This document shows, piece by piece, positions 23,847-31,940 of a stretch of DNA of 64,000 nt. Source of the stretch: Phycisphaeraceae bacterium (GTDB taxonomy: Bacteria > Planctomycetota > Phycisphaerae > Phycisphaerales > UBA1924). The stretch covers positions 310,001 to 374,000 of the forward strand of contig JACKHB010000004.1 in the NCBI GenBank assembly GCA_020639195.1, in the 5' to 3' direction. Under the pieces are notes generated by a model that saw only the letters and a program-made list of their open reading frames with translations, did no database searches and was not told where the DNA came from. The stretch's first letter is position 1. Every line of letters starts with the position of its first letter. The position numbers were made by a program, and so were the translations under genes.

Positions 23847-24611
23847 ATGACGTCCAAGAGGCAGGGTTTCACCCTGATCGAATTGTTTGTCGTGCTCGCC
23901 ATCATCGCGATGCTCGTAGGGATGCTGTTGCCTCGGGCAGCGGCGGGCCAACAACCCACGTGGAAGTTGTGCCGGGGCAATTTGCAGATCATGTCGCAGG
24001 AGGGCGGGATTCCCGCGGATTGGGACGCCGTCATCCAGGTCGCGAACACGTTCGGCGACGCCGTCATAACGGATCACCGAGGGATCCTGCATGAGGACGA
24101 CTGGCGACGCGAAGGGCTGGTACTCCATGACAAGGCTCGCGTACGCCTCTTCCTTCAGGATCGGCAGGATGCGACACTCGTTGTGCTCATCGGCGGTGAT
24201 TTCGTGATCTCAAGCGGCGCCGACTTGACCATGGCACCCATCGAGATTCCAGCCCCGCTGTTGAGCGAGGCCGGAAGGCGCCTGGATGCCAAGCGATTGC
24301 TCGAAGCGGCGCGCGGGGGTCGAGGAGGCCTTGCGATCGTTGTTGGGCGTTTTCTGATGAACAACTGGGTCATCACGATCGTCGGCGGCGCCGCCGCGAC
24401 CGGGCTCGTCGCCTTCGCGGCATGGGTGTGGAAGAGGCGCCACGTCGCCGCTGCCAAGACGGCCCCCACTCAGCCGGCGGTACCAGCGCGCCTCGGGAAG
24501 GGCCCGAGTGAAAGCACCCGTGCAGGTCGCGTCCGCCGACGGGATGTGTCGCGCAGCCCCTCACCATCCCTGCGCACCGGCGAAAAGGAGTCCTCCCGAG
24601 ACCCCCGCTGA
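23847..24611 (+). CDS. Prepilin-like N-terminus on an unusual membrane protein
   Basis: This encodes 254 residues from ATG 23847 with an AAGGGGG stretch upstream. The N-terminus MTSKRQG followed by FTLIELFVVLAIIAMLVGML is a class III signal, processed by prepilin peptidase after the Gly, with Glu at +5. What follows is not a standard pseudopilin. There is no disulfide loop or H-x-G-x-N processing motif (DUF1559 type). A domain of about 120 residues is followed by a second strong helix at about 173-193 (VITIVGGAAATGLVAFAAWV) and a basic tail. No pilus or type II secretion gene is nearby. It is divergent from the putative HTH operon. Confidence 0.7.
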   Translation: MTSKRQGFTLIELFVVLAIIAMLVGMLLPRAAAGQQPTWKLCRGNLQIMSQEGGIPADWDAVIQVANTFGDAVITDHRGILHEDDWRREGLVLHDKARVRLFLQDRQDATLVVLIGGDFVISSGADLTMAPIEIPAPLLSEAGRRLDAKRLLEAARGGRGGLAIVVGRFLMNNWVITIVGGAAATGLVAFAAWVWKRRHVAAAKTAPTQPAVPARLGKGPSESTRAGRVRRRDVSRSPSPSLRTGEKESSRDPR

Positions 24612-24633
24612 GCACGCGAACCACGCGCGCGAC

Positions 24634-25077
24634 TCATACGGGTCCGGCCTCGGCCGGACCCGTTTCGTTCTCGATCTGCATGCTGCGCACGAACCCCCGA
24701 ATCTCATCCCGCACGCGCCGATAGTGCCCCAGCGCTTCCTCCTCGCTCTTCGCGCCGCGCGCAAGATGCGGCGGATCGTCAAAGCCGCGATGGATGAGGC
24801 GCGCACCGCCCGGGAACACCGGGCACGTCTCGTGCGCGTGCCCGCACACCGTCACCACCAGGTCGAACGGCGCGCCGATCACGTCTTCCACAGCCAGAGA
24901 CTCCTGCCCCGAGATGTCCACCCCCGCCTCGGCCATCACCGCGACCGCCCGCGGGTCCAGCCCCTTGGGCCGCAATCCCGCCGCAACCGGCGTGAGATCC
25001 GGACGCAGATGACGCGCCCAGCCCATGGCCATCTGGCTGCGGCACGATGCCCCGGTGCAGAGAAAGAGCACGCGCAT
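24634..25077 (-). CDS. arsC: Arsenate reductase, thioredoxin-coupled (LMW-PTP fold)
   Basis: This encodes 147 residues from ATG 25077. The P-loop is LCTGASCRSQMAMGWARHL, close to the CTGNSCRSQ of Gram-positive-type ArsC. The two resolving cysteines appear as VVTVCGHAHETCPVFPGG (about residues 80-90). It would reduce arsenate to arsenite through a Cys relay recharged by thioredoxin. No arsR, arsB or acr3 is adjacent. The last residues (GPAEAGPV) are encoded inside a perfect hairpin that also ends the gene upstream on the other strand, so the tail is probably dispensable. Confidence 0.9.
   Translation of the reverse strand: MRVLFLCTGASCRSQMAMGWARHLRPDLTPVAAGLRPKGLDPRAVAVMAEAGVDISGQESLAVEDVIGAPFDLVVTVCGHAHETCPVFPGGARLIHRGFDDPPHLARGAKSEEEALGHYRRVRDEIRGFVRSMQIENETGPAEAGPV
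24638..24663. terminator. Bidirectional hairpin terminator inside the arsC 3' end
   Basis: Arms 24638-24649 (ACGGGTCCGGCC) and 24652-24663 (GGCCGGACCCGT) pair perfectly around a two-base spacer, followed on the plus strand by TTCGTTCTCG. It lies 26 bases after the stop of the prepilin-like gene. It also covers the last codons of the convergent arsC, so one stem can stop both transcripts. Confidence 0.75.
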
Positions 25078-25275
25078 CGGAAGAGAGTACAGCGGTCGCA
25101 GCCTGGCTGTCTTGACGAGATCCACACGCTCCGCCGTAGTCCGTGAGTCTTGCGCGCCGCCACCCCGCGCCCGCCTCCGATCCCAACGCTTCACAATTGG
25201 CGCGCAGACCCGCTCCCTTCGGCGCTACACCACCGCTTTGCGCGCGCGCACGCGCTCCCTTCACCCGTTCCACCA

Positions 25276-25304
25276 TTGACACCACTTCGCGCACGCCCGA
25301 AACT
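25276..25304 (+). promoter_or_regulatory. Candidate promoter TTGACA-N17-GAAACT
   Basis: TTGACA (25276-25281), exactly 17 bases, then GAAACT (25299-25304). The predicted start near 25311 coincides with an ATG at 25311, which suggests a leaderless message. The same hexamer pair and spacing are seen at 7086-7114. The rest of the 230 bp divergent spacer to arsC holds nothing recognisable. Confidence 0.45.
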
Positions 25305-25310
25305 CCCCCC

Positions 25311-25978
25311 ATGCCTACCACACCAACACCGTGCGTCCTCGACGCGTCTCGCGCCATCAGGTCCCACATCAACGGCCAGACCAGCTCGCCATCGACCGAT
25401 CGGCAGCCGCCCCCCACACCGGCTCCACCCCTCCGACCCGACCCTCTGCCCCCGACCCCCACCCCCCCCCTTCGATCCCGACCCCGACACCACCAGAGCG
25501 CCTCCTCGAGGACCTCGCCTGCGACCACGACTCACTGCTGGCCCTCTCCAAGGCCTACGGCGCCACCCTCGATGGCCTCTGCGAGTGGATGCAGCGCCCC
25601 GAGAACGCCGTGCGCATCGCACGCATCTCCGCCGCGGCGGCCCAGCGCGCCCATCTCGCCGCGTCCATCCAGCTTCCCAAGTGCGTGGTCGTGCTGGTGG
25701 ACATGGTCAAGGGCTACCACCACCAGGAGACCCACGACCCCATCCGCAACGACCTCAAGCAGTGCCGCCTGCGCGAGACCCAGCGCGCCAACGCCCGCAA
25801 GGCCATCCACCTCCTCTACACCTTCAATCGCATCGGCGCGGCGCCGGCTCGGTCGGCTCCGCTGGCTCGGTCGGCTCTCCGAGCCGATTCGGGCGACAGG
25901 GATGCCCGGCGTCGAGCGACGAACGGGGCTGCCACCCCGCGCCCGAATCCCGCAACCCCGCCCGACTCCGACACGTAG
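25311..25978 (+). CDS. Putative helical DNA-binding protein interrupted at a C9 tract
   Basis: From about 25472 to TGA 25978 the frame is clearly coding (ERLLEDLACDHDSLLALSKA, then AQRAHLAASIQLP, then RANARKAIHLLYTFNRI). The helix pattern recalls homeodomain-like HTH proteins, but the family is uncertain. Within this frame the only upstream start is GTG 25331. The alternative ATG 25311, right after a good promoter, is in another frame with better third-position GC. It joins the main frame exactly if the nine Cs at 25462-25470 were ten. That reading gives a 222-residue protein with a Pro-rich linker. The gene is either phase-variable at the C tract, or carries a sequencing error or a real frameshift. 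Confidence 0.6.
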
Positions 25979-25989
25979 CGGATCACACC

Positions 25990-26772
25990 ATGCCTCGTGG
26001 GAAGCGCGTCTTCACCTGGATCGCCAACCCGGCGGTCACCCTCGTGCTGATGATCTGGCTGCGGGTGGACGCGTCGAATCAGCCGTTCGGCGCGCACCGC
26101 TGGACCACCGCCGGGCGCTGGGCGCACCCGCAATGGCGCCCCGTGCTCATCCGCCCCGAGCCCGACTGCCGCGTCGTTCGAGTGGACAACCAGACACGCA
26201 TGCTGCACGAGTGGGAGGCGCCCCCGCCCGGCGCGCAACCGCTGGCCCGGTACGACGCCACGTTCATCCACCGCGACCACGGCCCCTGGGTCGTGTGCAT
26301 CCTCGAGCAGCGCGACGTCGTCGTCGAGGAGTTCGAGGAGGCGGTGCCGTCGGCCGAGCGGCGCGCGCGGATCCGCGAGATGTACCTCGAGTGGGTCGCG
26401 CGCGAGTACTCGCCCTCCATGGCCACCGTGATCGAGGCGGGCCTGGACGGAGAGTCCCGATCCAGTCGGATCGTGTGGAACGGTGTCGCGGGCAATCTGC
26501 TCCGCATCGGCCTCCTCGTGTGGATGCTCGTCTCACTCCTGTGGCTTCCTCGGGCGCTCCTGTGGCGCCTCGCGCGCGAGAAGCGCGCGCTCTACCAGTC
26601 ACTCGGCCGGTGCGGCGGCTGCGGCTATGAGGTCCGCGATCGCATCGTCTGTCCCGAGTGCGGCGAGCCGCGCACACTGCCCGTCAGGCCGCTCCCGGCG
26701 GTCGTGCACGAGGGACCGGTCATGCTCCACGCCCCGCGGCAGGAGCGCGAGGGGCCCGGTTCGATGATCTAG
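25990..26772 (+). CDS. Membrane protein with C-terminal zinc ribbon
   Basis: This encodes 260 residues from ATG 25990, 11 bases after the preceding gene. A helix lies near residues 8-24, then an exported domain of about 140 residues, a second helix near 175-192 (RIGLLVWMLVSLLWLP) and a cytoplasmic tail with CGGCGYEVRD and CPECGEPR, two zinc knuckles. Topology matches the gene at 10713-11501, so the two are probably one family. Function unknown. It may be co-transcribed with the interrupted HTH-like gene before it. Confidence 0.75.
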   Translation: MPRGKRVFTWIANPAVTLVLMIWLRVDASNQPFGAHRWTTAGRWAHPQWRPVLIRPEPDCRVVRVDNQTRMLHEWEAPPPGAQPLARYDATFIHRDHGPWVVCILEQRDVVVEEFEEAVPSAERRARIREMYLEWVAREYSPSMATVIEAGLDGESRSSRIVWNGVAGNLLRIGLLVWMLVSLLWLPRALLWRLAREKRALYQSLGRCGGCGYEVRDRIVCPECGEPRTLPVRPLPAVVHEGPVMLHAPRQEREGPGSMI

Positions 26773-26867
26773 ACAATGGTACGAATCGCAACCTTGAGAA
26801 CGGACGACACGTATGACACCCCGGATCGCCGCGCGGGCAGAGACGCGCAGGCCCAGGGAGCGGCGGC

Positions 26868-27674
26868 ATGAGAGAGCGCGGCGCGTGCGCGGCGGTGGTG
26901 GTCTTTGGTCTTCTCGGACCCTGCCGCGCCGATCTGATCCTCGACGACTTCGAGACCTCGACGCTCGGCGTCCTTCCCGACAACTGGAACGACTTCGCGA
27001 CGCTCGTGCCCGGCGGCGGCGGGCCGTTCCCCTCGACGGTCACGATCGACACGACCGGGCCCGACGGCCAGCCGACCCGCGCCGCCCAGATCGTGCGCGC
27101 CGTCTCGACCAGCCAGGGCATCCACGCCGATCTGACGCCCGCCGACCGCATCACCATGAGCCTCGATGCGCGCGTGGACGCGTTCGACGACGAGACGGTC
27201 GTGGTTCGATCCTGGCCGCTGGCGTTCGGCTTCTTCCAGCAGACCGGCGCCGCGATCGACCCCAACCGCCTGCCGCAGGCCGTGGTCGCGATCGACACGT
27301 CCACCCGCCGCTGGCTCCTGTACGTCCAGCGCAGCGAGAACCAGGCCGACAACGTGCTGTTCTTCCTCTCCGCGACGCGGGTCGTCGAGGGCCAGTGGTA
27401 CCACGCGTCGATCGACGTCGATGCCCTCTCGGGGCAGATCCGAAGCCTCGTCACCGACGCCTCCGGCGCGGTCATCATCGACAGCACGCGCACCATCCCG
27501 CAGTGGAAGCCGCAGTGGGCGCGCTACGACATCGCCGCGGCGTTCGACGGCGAGTACGGCGTCAATTCGACCCTCGGCAACCTCACCACCCTGGACAACA
27601 TCGCCATCACCCCGGCGCCCGGAGCGATGGCGATGGGCCTGTCCGTGCTCTGCCTCGGCCGACGCCGGCGCTAG
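26868..27674 (+). CDS. Secreted protein with RRRR tail
   Basis: This encodes 268 residues from ATG 26868. The signal peptide reads MRERGACAAVVVFGLLGPC and ends near RAD. The body looks like a jelly-roll or lectin-type beta sandwich (LILDDFETSTLGVLPDNWND, then SMSLDARVDAF-type strands and GQWYHASIDVDALSGQI), as in concanavalin-like domains. The C-terminus, ITPAPGAMAMGLSVLCLGRRRR, is the sorting-type tail shared with three other genes here. The TAG stop shares the palindromic CTAG with the stop of the convergent DUF4332 gene. Confidence 0.8.
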   Translation: MRERGACAAVVVFGLLGPCRADLILDDFETSTLGVLPDNWNDFATLVPGGGGPFPSTVTIDTTGPDGQPTRAAQIVRAVSTSQGIHADLTPADRITMSLDARVDAFDDETVVVRSWPLAFGFFQQTGAAIDPNRLPQAVVAIDTSTRRWLLYVQRSENQADNVLFFLSATRVVEGQWYHASIDVDALSGQIRSLVTDASGAVIIDSTRTIPQWKPQWARYDIAAAFDGEYGVNSTLGNLTTLDNIAITPAPGAMAMGLSVLCLGRRRR

Positions 27675-28081
27675 TACTCCAGCGCGCGGGCCAGGCCCTT
27701 GGCCTCGCCGATCCAGCCGGCCACCATGTCGGCGTTAGGCACGCGGCGCGTCAGGCTCTTCTGCGAGTTGGTCGTCTCCAGCGCCTGCGCCAGGTTCGCC
27801 GCGTTGCGCTGCGCGAGCTCGGGCACCGTGTCCACGCCCGCGGCCTCGAGCAGCTCCGCGAACTCCGGGCCGATGCCCTTGATGCGGAACAGATCGGCCA
27901 TGTTCGCCCACTTGAGGATCTGCGAGTCGGCGATGCCCGTCTTGGCGGCGATGTCCTGCCGGTCTTTGGGCGTGCGGCTGCGCGCCAGCAGCGTGTCGGT
28001 GTCGGTGATGCCCGCGCCGCTGAGCTTGGCGCCGTACGCCGGACCGATCCCCTCGATCTCCTGGATCTTCATGTTCGCCAT
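27671..28081 (-). CDS. DUF4332-type helix-hairpin-helix protein
   Basis: This encodes 136 residues from ATG 28081 with GAGGAGG upstream. Two helix-hairpin-helix units are visible: IEGIGPAYGAKLSGAGITDT near the start and IKGIGPEFAELLEAAGVDTV near residue 68, separated by a helix with SQILKWANMADLFR. This is the DUF4332 layout. HhH pairs usually contact DNA non-specifically, but the biological role of the family is not established. It is monocistronic and convergent with the RRRR-tail gene, overlapping it by four bases. Confidence 0.88.
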   Translation of the reverse strand: MANMKIQEIEGIGPAYGAKLSGAGITDTDTLLARSRTPKDRQDIAAKTGIADSQILKWANMADLFRIKGIGPEFAELLEAAGVDTVPELAQRNAANLAQALETTNSQKSLTRRVPNADMVAGWIGEAKGLARALEY

Positions 28082-28194
28082 CTCGTCCTCCTCGAGTTGA
28101 ATGAGTGTGCCGCCATCGTAGGGCACACGAGGCCGGGAGACTGCGACAACGGGCGCCCCACGCGGGCGCCGTCGAAGCCCTGCCATAATCCGCC

Positions 28195-29148
28195 ATGCGC
28201 CCGCTGGTCGTCATCGCCGAGCCGATCGAGGATGAGCCCCTGGCGTGGCTCGAAGCGCGGTGCGAGACGCGCGCCTTTCCCGTCGGCGAGACGGTCCACG
28301 CACCCGATCTGGCCCGGGCAAAGGGGCTGATCGTGCGGACGTACACGCGCGTCAATGCCGACCTGTTGGACCGGGCGCCGGCGCTCTCGGTGGTCGGCCG
28401 CGCGGGCGTCGGGCTCGACAACATCGATCTCGCCGAGTGCGCGCGGCGGGGCATCGCCGTCGTCCACACGCCCGGCGCGAACACCCGGGCCGTCGTCGAG
28501 TTCACGCTCGGGCTGATGCTCGACGCCGTCCGGCCGCGCGAGTACCTGCGGGCCGCGCCGACCCCGGAAGGCTGGCACGAGCGGCGCCGCGCATCCATGC
28601 GTCAGCGCCAACTCTCGGAACTCAGCCTCGGCGTGCTGGGCCTGGGGCGAGTGGGCTCGGGCGTGGCGCGGGCCGCGGCGGGACTTGGGATGCGCGTCCT
28701 CTACCACGACCTCCGTGAGATCCCCGGGGCCGAACGCGCGGGCGCGAGCCCCGTCGGCTTCGAAGAACTGCTCCGCGCAAGCGACATCCTCTCGATCCAC
28801 GTGGACGATCGGCTCGGCAATCGCCACCTCCTCAACGCACAGGCCCTGGCGATGCTCCGGCCCGGTGCGGTGGTCATCAACACCAGCCGCGGGCTCGTGG
28901 TGGACGCGGAGGCGCTCGGAGCATTCCTGCGCACCAACCCCGTCGCGATGGCCATGATCGACGTGCACGAGCCCGAGCCGATCGAGCCGGACTATCCACT
29001 GCTGGGGCTGACCAACACGCGGCTCACCGCCCACGTCGCGGCCGGCACGCGCAGCGCGAAGATCGCGATGAGCTGGGTCGTGCGCGATGTGTGGCGGGTG
29101 CTGAGCGGCGAGGCGCCGCGGTCGCCGGCGCCCGCGCCCGCGCCGTGA
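28195..29148 (+). CDS. D-isomer 2-hydroxyacid dehydrogenase (SerA-like)
   Basis: This encodes 317 residues from ATG 28195. Substrate-domain signature: VVGRAGVGLDNIDLAECARRG. NAD-binding loop: LGLGRVGSGVARAAAGLG (about residue 147). The catalytic Arg is in INTSRG, the Glu in DVHEPEP and the His in LTAHVAAGT. The length is that of the short phosphoglycerate dehydrogenase form without ACT or regulatory domains. It would oxidise a 2-hydroxyacid with NAD; 3-phosphoglycerate is likely but unproven. No serB or serC is adjacent. It converges on the PHP-glycosyltransferase gene with one base between the stops. Confidence 0.9.
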   Translation: MRPLVVIAEPIEDEPLAWLEARCETRAFPVGETVHAPDLARAKGLIVRTYTRVNADLLDRAPALSVVGRAGVGLDNIDLAECARRGIAVVHTPGANTRAVVEFTLGLMLDAVRPREYLRAAPTPEGWHERRRASMRQRQLSELSLGVLGLGRVGSGVARAAAGLGMRVLYHDLREIPGAERAGASPVGFEELLRASDILSIHVDDRLGNRHLLNAQALAMLRPGAVVINTSRGLVVDAEALGAFLRTNPVAMAMIDVHEPEPIEPDYPLLGLTNTRLTAHVAAGTRSAKIAMSWVVRDVWRVLSGEAPRSPAPAPAP

Positions 29149-29149
29149 G

Positions 29150-31696
29150 CTACGCCGAGGCCACGCCGTCGGCGGGCTCGGCGAGGCGCTCGGTCTTCTC
29201 GCGGATGCCGTGGCGGTTGAGGTGCTCGCGCCGGACGGTCTCGTGCACGCGCCAGAACGCCTCGAACGAGTGGTCGAAGGTGCGGGTGGAGATGGTCTCC
29301 GCGCCCCGGGCGCCCATCGCGGCCCGCTCCTGTGGGCGGCTGGCGAGGCGGACGATCGCGTCGGCCCACTTTGCCGCGTCGGAGGGAACAACCAGGCCGG
29401 TCCTCTCGTGCTCGACGATCTCGGCCGGCCCGCCGACGTTGCTGACGATCGCGGGCATGCCCGACGACAGCGATTCCATCACGACCTGGCCGAGCGTGTC
29501 GGTCAGCGAGGGGAAGACGAGCATGTCGGAAGAGGCGTAGATCGTGCTGAGTTCCTGGCCGTGCTTGAAGCCAAGGAACTTTGTGGGCGTGCGCTTGAGC
29601 TCTCGCTCCATCTGCTGGCGGTACGGGCCGTCGCCGACGACGACGAACGTCGCGGGAACGCCCATTGCCTGGAGCTTGGCCGCGGCGATCGGCCACGCCT
29701 GGGTGAGCAGGGGCAGGTTCTTCTCGACGCTGACGCGCCCGCAGTACAGGACTTTGGCGTGATCGGACGGCACGCCCAGACGGTCCCAGATCGAGAGGTC
29801 CTGGTGGCTGGTGTTGAACGCGTCGGTGTCGATGCCGGCCGGCAGGCGTTCCAGGCGGCTCTGCGAGAGGCCGAGTTCGAGCAGCGGGGCGATGTAACTG
29901 GCGCTGCGGGTGAGCACGCGGGCGAATCGCTTGTAGAAGAATCGCATGTACGCCGCGGCGGAGCGCGTCATCATGTGATCGCTGAACAGGTCTTCGACGA
30001 AGGCTGGAAAGTCGGTGTGATAGACGCCGACGACGGGCGTCTTCATCATGCGCGCGGCGAGCAGGCCGACCAGGCCGACGGGGCCCGGCGTGGAGATGTG
30101 GATGACATCGGGCTGTTGGGCGCGGGCCAGGCGGAGCATGTCCACGATGGGCGGGAGGGCGAGTTCGAGCTGCTGGTAGCGGGGCATGGTGGTAGAGAAG
30201 CGAGGGGCGAGGTTGTGGATGTTGGGCAGGTCGGGGCAGGGGAAGCGGGTGGAGGTGATGACGTTGAAGTCACGCTCGGCGCGGTGGGCGTGCTCGGCCA
30301 TGGTGCGGATGAAGCGCGTGACGCCGTTGACGTCGCCGAGGGTGTCGGTAAAGAGCGTGACGCGCATGGGGCGATCGTAGACGGTGCGGGATTTCGGTCC
30401 GGCGAGGTCGTGCTCCATGCGCTCGACGAGCCAGCGTTCCTTCTGCTGGTGGAAGAGGCTGACGATGTAGGGCAATTGCGCGAGTTCGAGAATGGCGTAG
30501 GACGCGATGTGGTCCATCAGGGCGCGGGCGTCGCGCGAGCGGACCGCGCGGAGGGCGCCGGACTGGAGCGTGTCGCCGATGGCGCCGGCGAGTTCGGAGA
30601 CGAGCGTCTCCATCTCCTCGTGCTCGGCCATGGGAGCGCCGTCGGTCCAGTCCGAGGCGAGGCGCTCGCGCAGGACGGGGTGGCGTTCGAGTGCGGCGGG
30701 CAGCGCCTCGCGGAGCGCGGCCAGCAGCGGGTGGGTGCGCTTGCGGCGCTCGATGGTCTTGCGCTTGAGGGTGTCGAGCGCGAGGGAGAGGCGAGAGGGG
30801 CGGGGCGTCTGGACGCCGGCAAAGCGGAAGAGCCGGGCGCGGACGTGCCGGGCGCGGGGGCGGCCCTGCGAACCGAGGCGGCGGCCGGCGTAGTGGGCGC
30901 CGACGCTGGCGAGTTGATGGGCGAGCAGGGCCGCGTGGCCGCCGACGCCGCCGGGCTCGCCCTCGCCCCTCATGACCAGGCGGAAGAACTCGCGCGGGTC
31001 GGCGATCGTGCCGGGAATGGCGGTCCAGGTGCGTCCGGCGTTGAGCAGGGCATGGTCGTCCGAGCCGCCGGTGGTGGCCTTCTCCCACGATCGCTCCCAG
31101 ATGGGATCGAAGCCGTGGCGGTGGGCGAGATCGAGGATTCGGCGCGGCGAGAGCGTGGCGAGGAATCGCTCGATCGCGGGGCGGTGCAGGACATCGTGGG
31201 CGCCGTTGAGCGTCTCGAAGCCCTTGAAGAGCAGGGCGCAACGCTCGAGGTGCCACTCGTTGAGGCGGCCGTTCTGGACGTAGAGCGGATGGGCGAGCGA
31301 GTGCGGGAGGTTGTGATCCCTGAGCCAGTGGGCGAGGGCGTACACGTCGTCGCGCAGGCGGCGGGTCTCGATCTGCTCGTGGAGGTCGCCGGTGAGGCTC
31401 CACACGACGACGTGGAGCTTGCACCGATCCTCGGGGAAGTAGGTGGTGACCTCTTCGCCGATGATGAAGCCCTGGAATCCGCGCTGGTCGAGTTCGAGCG
31501 CGCCCTTGATGGTGTCGTGGTCGGTGAGGGTGACGAGGTCCATGCCTCGGGCGCGGGCCTGGTCGTAGACGGCCTCGGGCTCGGAGTAGGACTCGGGACA
31601 ATGGATGAAGCCGAGGGCCGCGACGGCTGGGCCGTCGGAGGCGCGCGAGTGGACGTGGGTGTCCATCCGCGTCAGGCTGTGCTGCTCGTCGGCCAC
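29150..31696 (-). CDS. PHP-domain / GT4 glycosyltransferase fusion
   Basis: This encodes 848 residues from ATG 31696. Residues about 10-260 are a PHP phosphoesterase domain with all metal motifs: DTHVHSRASDGP, TLTDHDTIKG, GEEVTTYFPE, HSLAHPLY, GGSDDHAL. A helical linker follows. From about Met444 (RVTLFTDTLGDVNGVTRFI) to the end is a GT-B family 4 glycosyltransferase, with the donor-site motif FPSLTDTLGQVVMESLSSG (about residue 735). The GT half resembles GDP-mannose-dependent mannosyltransferases of lipid glycosylation. A fused phosphoesterase could act on a phospholipid-linked sugar or remove a phosphate. Co-function is inferred. Confidence 0.9.
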   Translation of the reverse strand: MADEQHSLTRMDTHVHSRASDGPAVAALGFIHCPESYSEPEAVYDQARARGMDLVTLTDHDTIKGALELDQRGFQGFIIGEEVTTYFPEDRCKLHVVVWSLTGDLHEQIETRRLRDDVYALAHWLRDHNLPHSLAHPLYVQNGRLNEWHLERCALLFKGFETLNGAHDVLHRPAIERFLATLSPRRILDLAHRHGFDPIWERSWEKATTGGSDDHALLNAGRTWTAIPGTIADPREFFRLVMRGEGEPGGVGGHAALLAHQLASVGAHYAGRRLGSQGRPRARHVRARLFRFAGVQTPRPSRLSLALDTLKRKTIERRKRTHPLLAALREALPAALERHPVLRERLASDWTDGAPMAEHEEMETLVSELAGAIGDTLQSGALRAVRSRDARALMDHIASYAILELAQLPYIVSLFHQQKERWLVERMEHDLAGPKSRTVYDRPMRVTLFTDTLGDVNGVTRFIRTMAEHAHRAERDFNVITSTRFPCPDLPNIHNLAPRFSTTMPRYQQLELALPPIVDMLRLARAQQPDVIHISTPGPVGLVGLLAARMMKTPVVGVYHTDFPAFVEDLFSDHMMTRSAAAYMRFFYKRFARVLTRSASYIAPLLELGLSQSRLERLPAGIDTDAFNTSHQDLSIWDRLGVPSDHAKVLYCGRVSVEKNLPLLTQAWPIAAAKLQAMGVPATFVVVGDGPYRQQMERELKRTPTKFLGFKHGQELSTIYASSDMLVFPSLTDTLGQVVMESLSSGMPAIVSNVGGPAEIVEHERTGLVVPSDAAKWADAIVRLASRPQERAAMGARGAETISTRTFDHSFEAFWRVHETVRREHLNRHGIREKTERLAEPADGVASA

Positions 31697-31940
31697 CCCG
31701 ACGCTCCCATTCTTCCGGGTCCGTGGGGGGCTTGCACGCGGTCCACCCGCGCCCGGACGAATCGTATGGTGGAGGATCGGTTTCGCGGCGCGCCGACGGC
31801 GAGAAGCGGGGGGTTTGGTCGGCGAATTTCGCGCAATCGCAACCGAGCGCGGAGGGCTGGGAAAGGGTCCCGCGCCGCGGAGGAATACGCTCGGCCCACG
31901 GGGTGTTTATGGGGCACACCACAGCACGAGGAGACGCACG

